The notes under the pieces were generated by a model, which ran no database searches, was not told the DNA's origin, and saw only the letters and a program-made list of their open reading frames with translations. The translations under genes were made by a program, and so were the position numbers. Below are positions 21,646 to 23,348 of a DNA stretch of 23,348 nt, piece after piece (position 1 is the first letter of the stretch; each line of letters begins with the position of its first letter). Source of the stretch: a virus; IMG/VR virus record IMGVR_UViG_3300042341_001110, positions 1 through 23,348 of that record, one strand, 5' to 3'.

Positions 21646-23304
21646 CTATTCAAATTCATCAAAATCCATGACAATGTTGTTATCAGCGTTCATTCCTGTG
21701 ATTTTGGCTAACATAGCAGAATGTTTTTCAATCAGTTGCATGGGTTTTTCACTAGTGAAGATCTCTTCACAAAGTCCCCCAGCAAATTCAATCAAGTCTT
21801 CGCTGATGTGATGTTTCCTCTCCTCCATTGGCAGGTCTTGCATTGCACATGCATGTTGAATAGCTTCAATATGAAGCTCAACATTGTGGCTCATGCCCAG
21901 CACATAGCTGAGACCATCCATGCTGCTGGGCCATTTGACCTGATACTTTTCATGGTCCTTAAACTCTTTCTTGCCCCAATCAAACATGCCGCTGCCGTGG
22001 TCAGTGTGCTCATGCATAAGATAATGTTTGTATTCATCACTGTAGCGAAACTTCTCGCCATGAACGCCTTCCAAGCTTTGTTGATACAACAAGCTTTCAA
22101 ACTCTTTTTGTGAAAAAGCTTGTTTTTTGAAATTGAGATCTTCATAACCTTTGACACAGATATCACCAATGGTGATCCGCTTGCCAATGCTGCTTTCGCG
22201 AACAGCATGTTTTTGATTGTGGCGATTGATCCAGTCTTGAAACAGTTCTTGACTGCCCTTAAGCTCTTTTTTGTCTGGCAACGAGTTGTTTTTATATGCA
22301 ATGCTTTGCGGACTTACTTCCCAACTGTAGTAGATGTTGCCTTTTGCTACGTTCACAAAAGGACTTGCTGCATCGTAACTGAGAGTTGTACGCTCGTTGA
22401 TGTGCTTTCTCCACACTCGTTGAAGTGTAGTAAGAGCGCAGCCTGCCTTGATTTTGCCATTGCCTAGATAATGGATCCAATCTCTGTTATCCAAATACTT
22501 GCCATCTCGCATGATAATGATCCGACGGAGATTTATAGCAAAGTTGCTGGCTTGCACATTACTGAATGCCCAGGTTTCAAAAGGAAGATCTTTCACAACG
22601 TCCCACCAAATGTCACCTTCTTCTTGATTGCGCCCCTGCAACACATTCAAAAATTGTGTACTACCTTCCCGACGATTTTTGATGAAAAAGTTGTGATTCT
22701 CCATACTGCTTTCAAGACAGTCTCTAAAGTTCTTAACCCCAGGATGTAGGTTCTCACCTGTGATGGGATCGTTACCAAACTTCAACAAGCTGCCTGTGGG
22801 GACATCTAATACCATACTGTAGTCACAAGTGTGTTCAAGCCAGCGTAGGATTTTCATCCTAATGGCGTCTTTGTCCTTCATCCAGTCTTGATCAGTTTGC
22901 TTTTCTTTTTTCTGCCAAGGCCATTTGAGAACGCCAGTAGCAATCTGATAACCACCACTGTCGCCCACAATTACTGAGGCGTTTTTGTCTCGCTTTTGCA
23001 CCATAGCTTCTTGGATATCACTTTGAGCAGGATCCCAATAACTGTGACCGCTGCTGTAGAGTGCAGTGGGATAATAAAATAAGTTGGTATTGGTTTGCAG
23101 AAAGTCCAAATCCTGCAATCCACCCGGCAGCCCCTTGACTGTGCGAGCGTTGGGCTGACTTACTAGTCGCACATAGATCGCTGAGATTGAAGGAAGAAAA
23201 ATAGCATAGTCCTTGTTGGTGGTCCACATGTCTCTACCCACCACAGGTTGCATGTTTTGATCAATTTTTTTCAAATGTGGGTTGGGGCTGGAAAGTTTTG
23301 TCAT
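21646..23304 (-). CDS. dpdA: DpdA-type 7-deazaguanine DNA transglycosylase
   Basis: A 552-residue protein of the tRNA-guanine transglycosylase superfamily. VIVGDSGGYQ (111-120) matches the DSGGFQ base-binding motif, D167 lies in MVLDVPTG, FLNVLQGRN (218-226) matches the QGG region, and LSYDAASPF (D310) stands where TGT has its nucleophile in FDCVLPTR. DpdA enzymes swap guanine in DNA for preQ0 or a related 7-deazaguanine. The TGT C-x-C-x2-C zinc motif is not visible, and about 200 residues follow that I cannot assign, with a His-rich KHYLMHEHTDHGSGMF. FolE directly downstream and QueE in the same orientation support the call. The ATG at 23304 has no clear ribosome site. Confidence 0.85.
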   Translation of the reverse strand: MTKLSSPNPHLKKIDQNMQPVVGRDMWTTNKDYAIFLPSISAIYVRLVSQPNARTVKGLPGGLQDLDFLQTNTNLFYYPTALYSSGHSYWDPAQSDIQEAMVQKRDKNASVIVGDSGGYQIATGVLKWPWQKKEKQTDQDWMKDKDAIRMKILRWLEHTCDYSMVLDVPTGSLLKFGNDPITGENLHPGVKNFRDCLESSMENHNFFIKNRREGSTQFLNVLQGRNQEEGDIWWDVVKDLPFETWAFSNVQASNFAINLRRIIIMRDGKYLDNRDWIHYLGNGKIKAGCALTTLQRVWRKHINERTTLSYDAASPFVNVAKGNIYYSWEVSPQSIAYKNNSLPDKKELKGSQELFQDWINRHNQKHAVRESSIGKRITIGDICVKGYEDLNFKKQAFSQKEFESLLYQQSLEGVHGEKFRYSDEYKHYLMHEHTDHGSGMFDWGKKEFKDHEKYQVKWPSSMDGLSYVLGMSHNVELHIEAIQHACAMQDLPMEERKHHISEDLIEFAGGLCEEIFTSEKPMQLIEKHSAMLAKITGMNADNNIVMDFDEFE

Positions 23305-23348
23305 AGATATATCTTACTTTACTGTGGTTGATCTAGCAACTGTGTTGC

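Overview
The window reads as part of a large lytic tailed-phage genome with T4-like traits, probably infecting a Gram-negative aquatic bacterium. The evidence is a repetitive tail fibre ending in a peptidase S74 chaperone, a T4 RNase H/FEN-type exonuclease, exact matches to the T4 late promoter octamer TATAAATA, tightly packed genes with ATGA/TGATG overlaps, and many small phage-type hypotheticals. No host housekeeping gene, tRNA, CRISPR array, integrase or capsid gene was seen. The virus and host are inferred from these traits; no taxon can be named.

Layout. Bases 3-8996 run rightward. First comes the 3' part of a giant cysteine-rich tail-fibre gene built of 203-residue repeats. It is followed by a glycan cluster: a GT4 and a GT-A-like glycosyltransferase, a GT9-like glycosyltransferase behind its own sigma70-like promoter, a NodU/CmcH-type carbamoyltransferase, the wreck of a sulfotransferase gene, and a GT2 glycosyltransferase. 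A small gene behind a perfect T4-type late promoter ends the block. Two hairpin terminators (about 9017-9047 and 9190-9236) separate this block from everything to the right, which runs leftward.

The leftward part, read in transcription order from the right edge, holds dpdA (7-deazaguanine insertion into DNA), folE (GTP cyclohydrolase I), two small hypotheticals, a methyltransferase, three glycosyltransferase-like genes (GT-B/GT9-like, GT34, GT17), a second methyltransferase, and queE (7-carboxy-7-deazaguanine synthase). Then come two hypotheticals, the FEN-type exonuclease, a run of small overlapping hypotheticals including a nucleotidyltransferase-fold protein, and finally a MoxR-type AAA+ ATPase gene with its own promoter and terminator.

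How the genes may work together. FolE, QueE and DpdA supply three steps of a route that replaces guanine in phage DNA with a 7-deazaguanine, a known anti-restriction strategy; QueD and QueC are not visible and must come from outside the window or from the host. The glycosyl-, carbamoyl- and (former) sulfo-transferases look like a pathway that builds and trims a glycan. Its target may be the fibre, another virion protein, the host envelope, or (more speculatively) the modified DNA base, because one glycosyltransferase/methyltransferase group lies between folE and queE in the same orientation. The points most worth checking are that gene order, a possible T4 gene-e-like translational switch at 11235-11284, the decayed sulfotransferase, and the Cys-rich nested fibre repeats.
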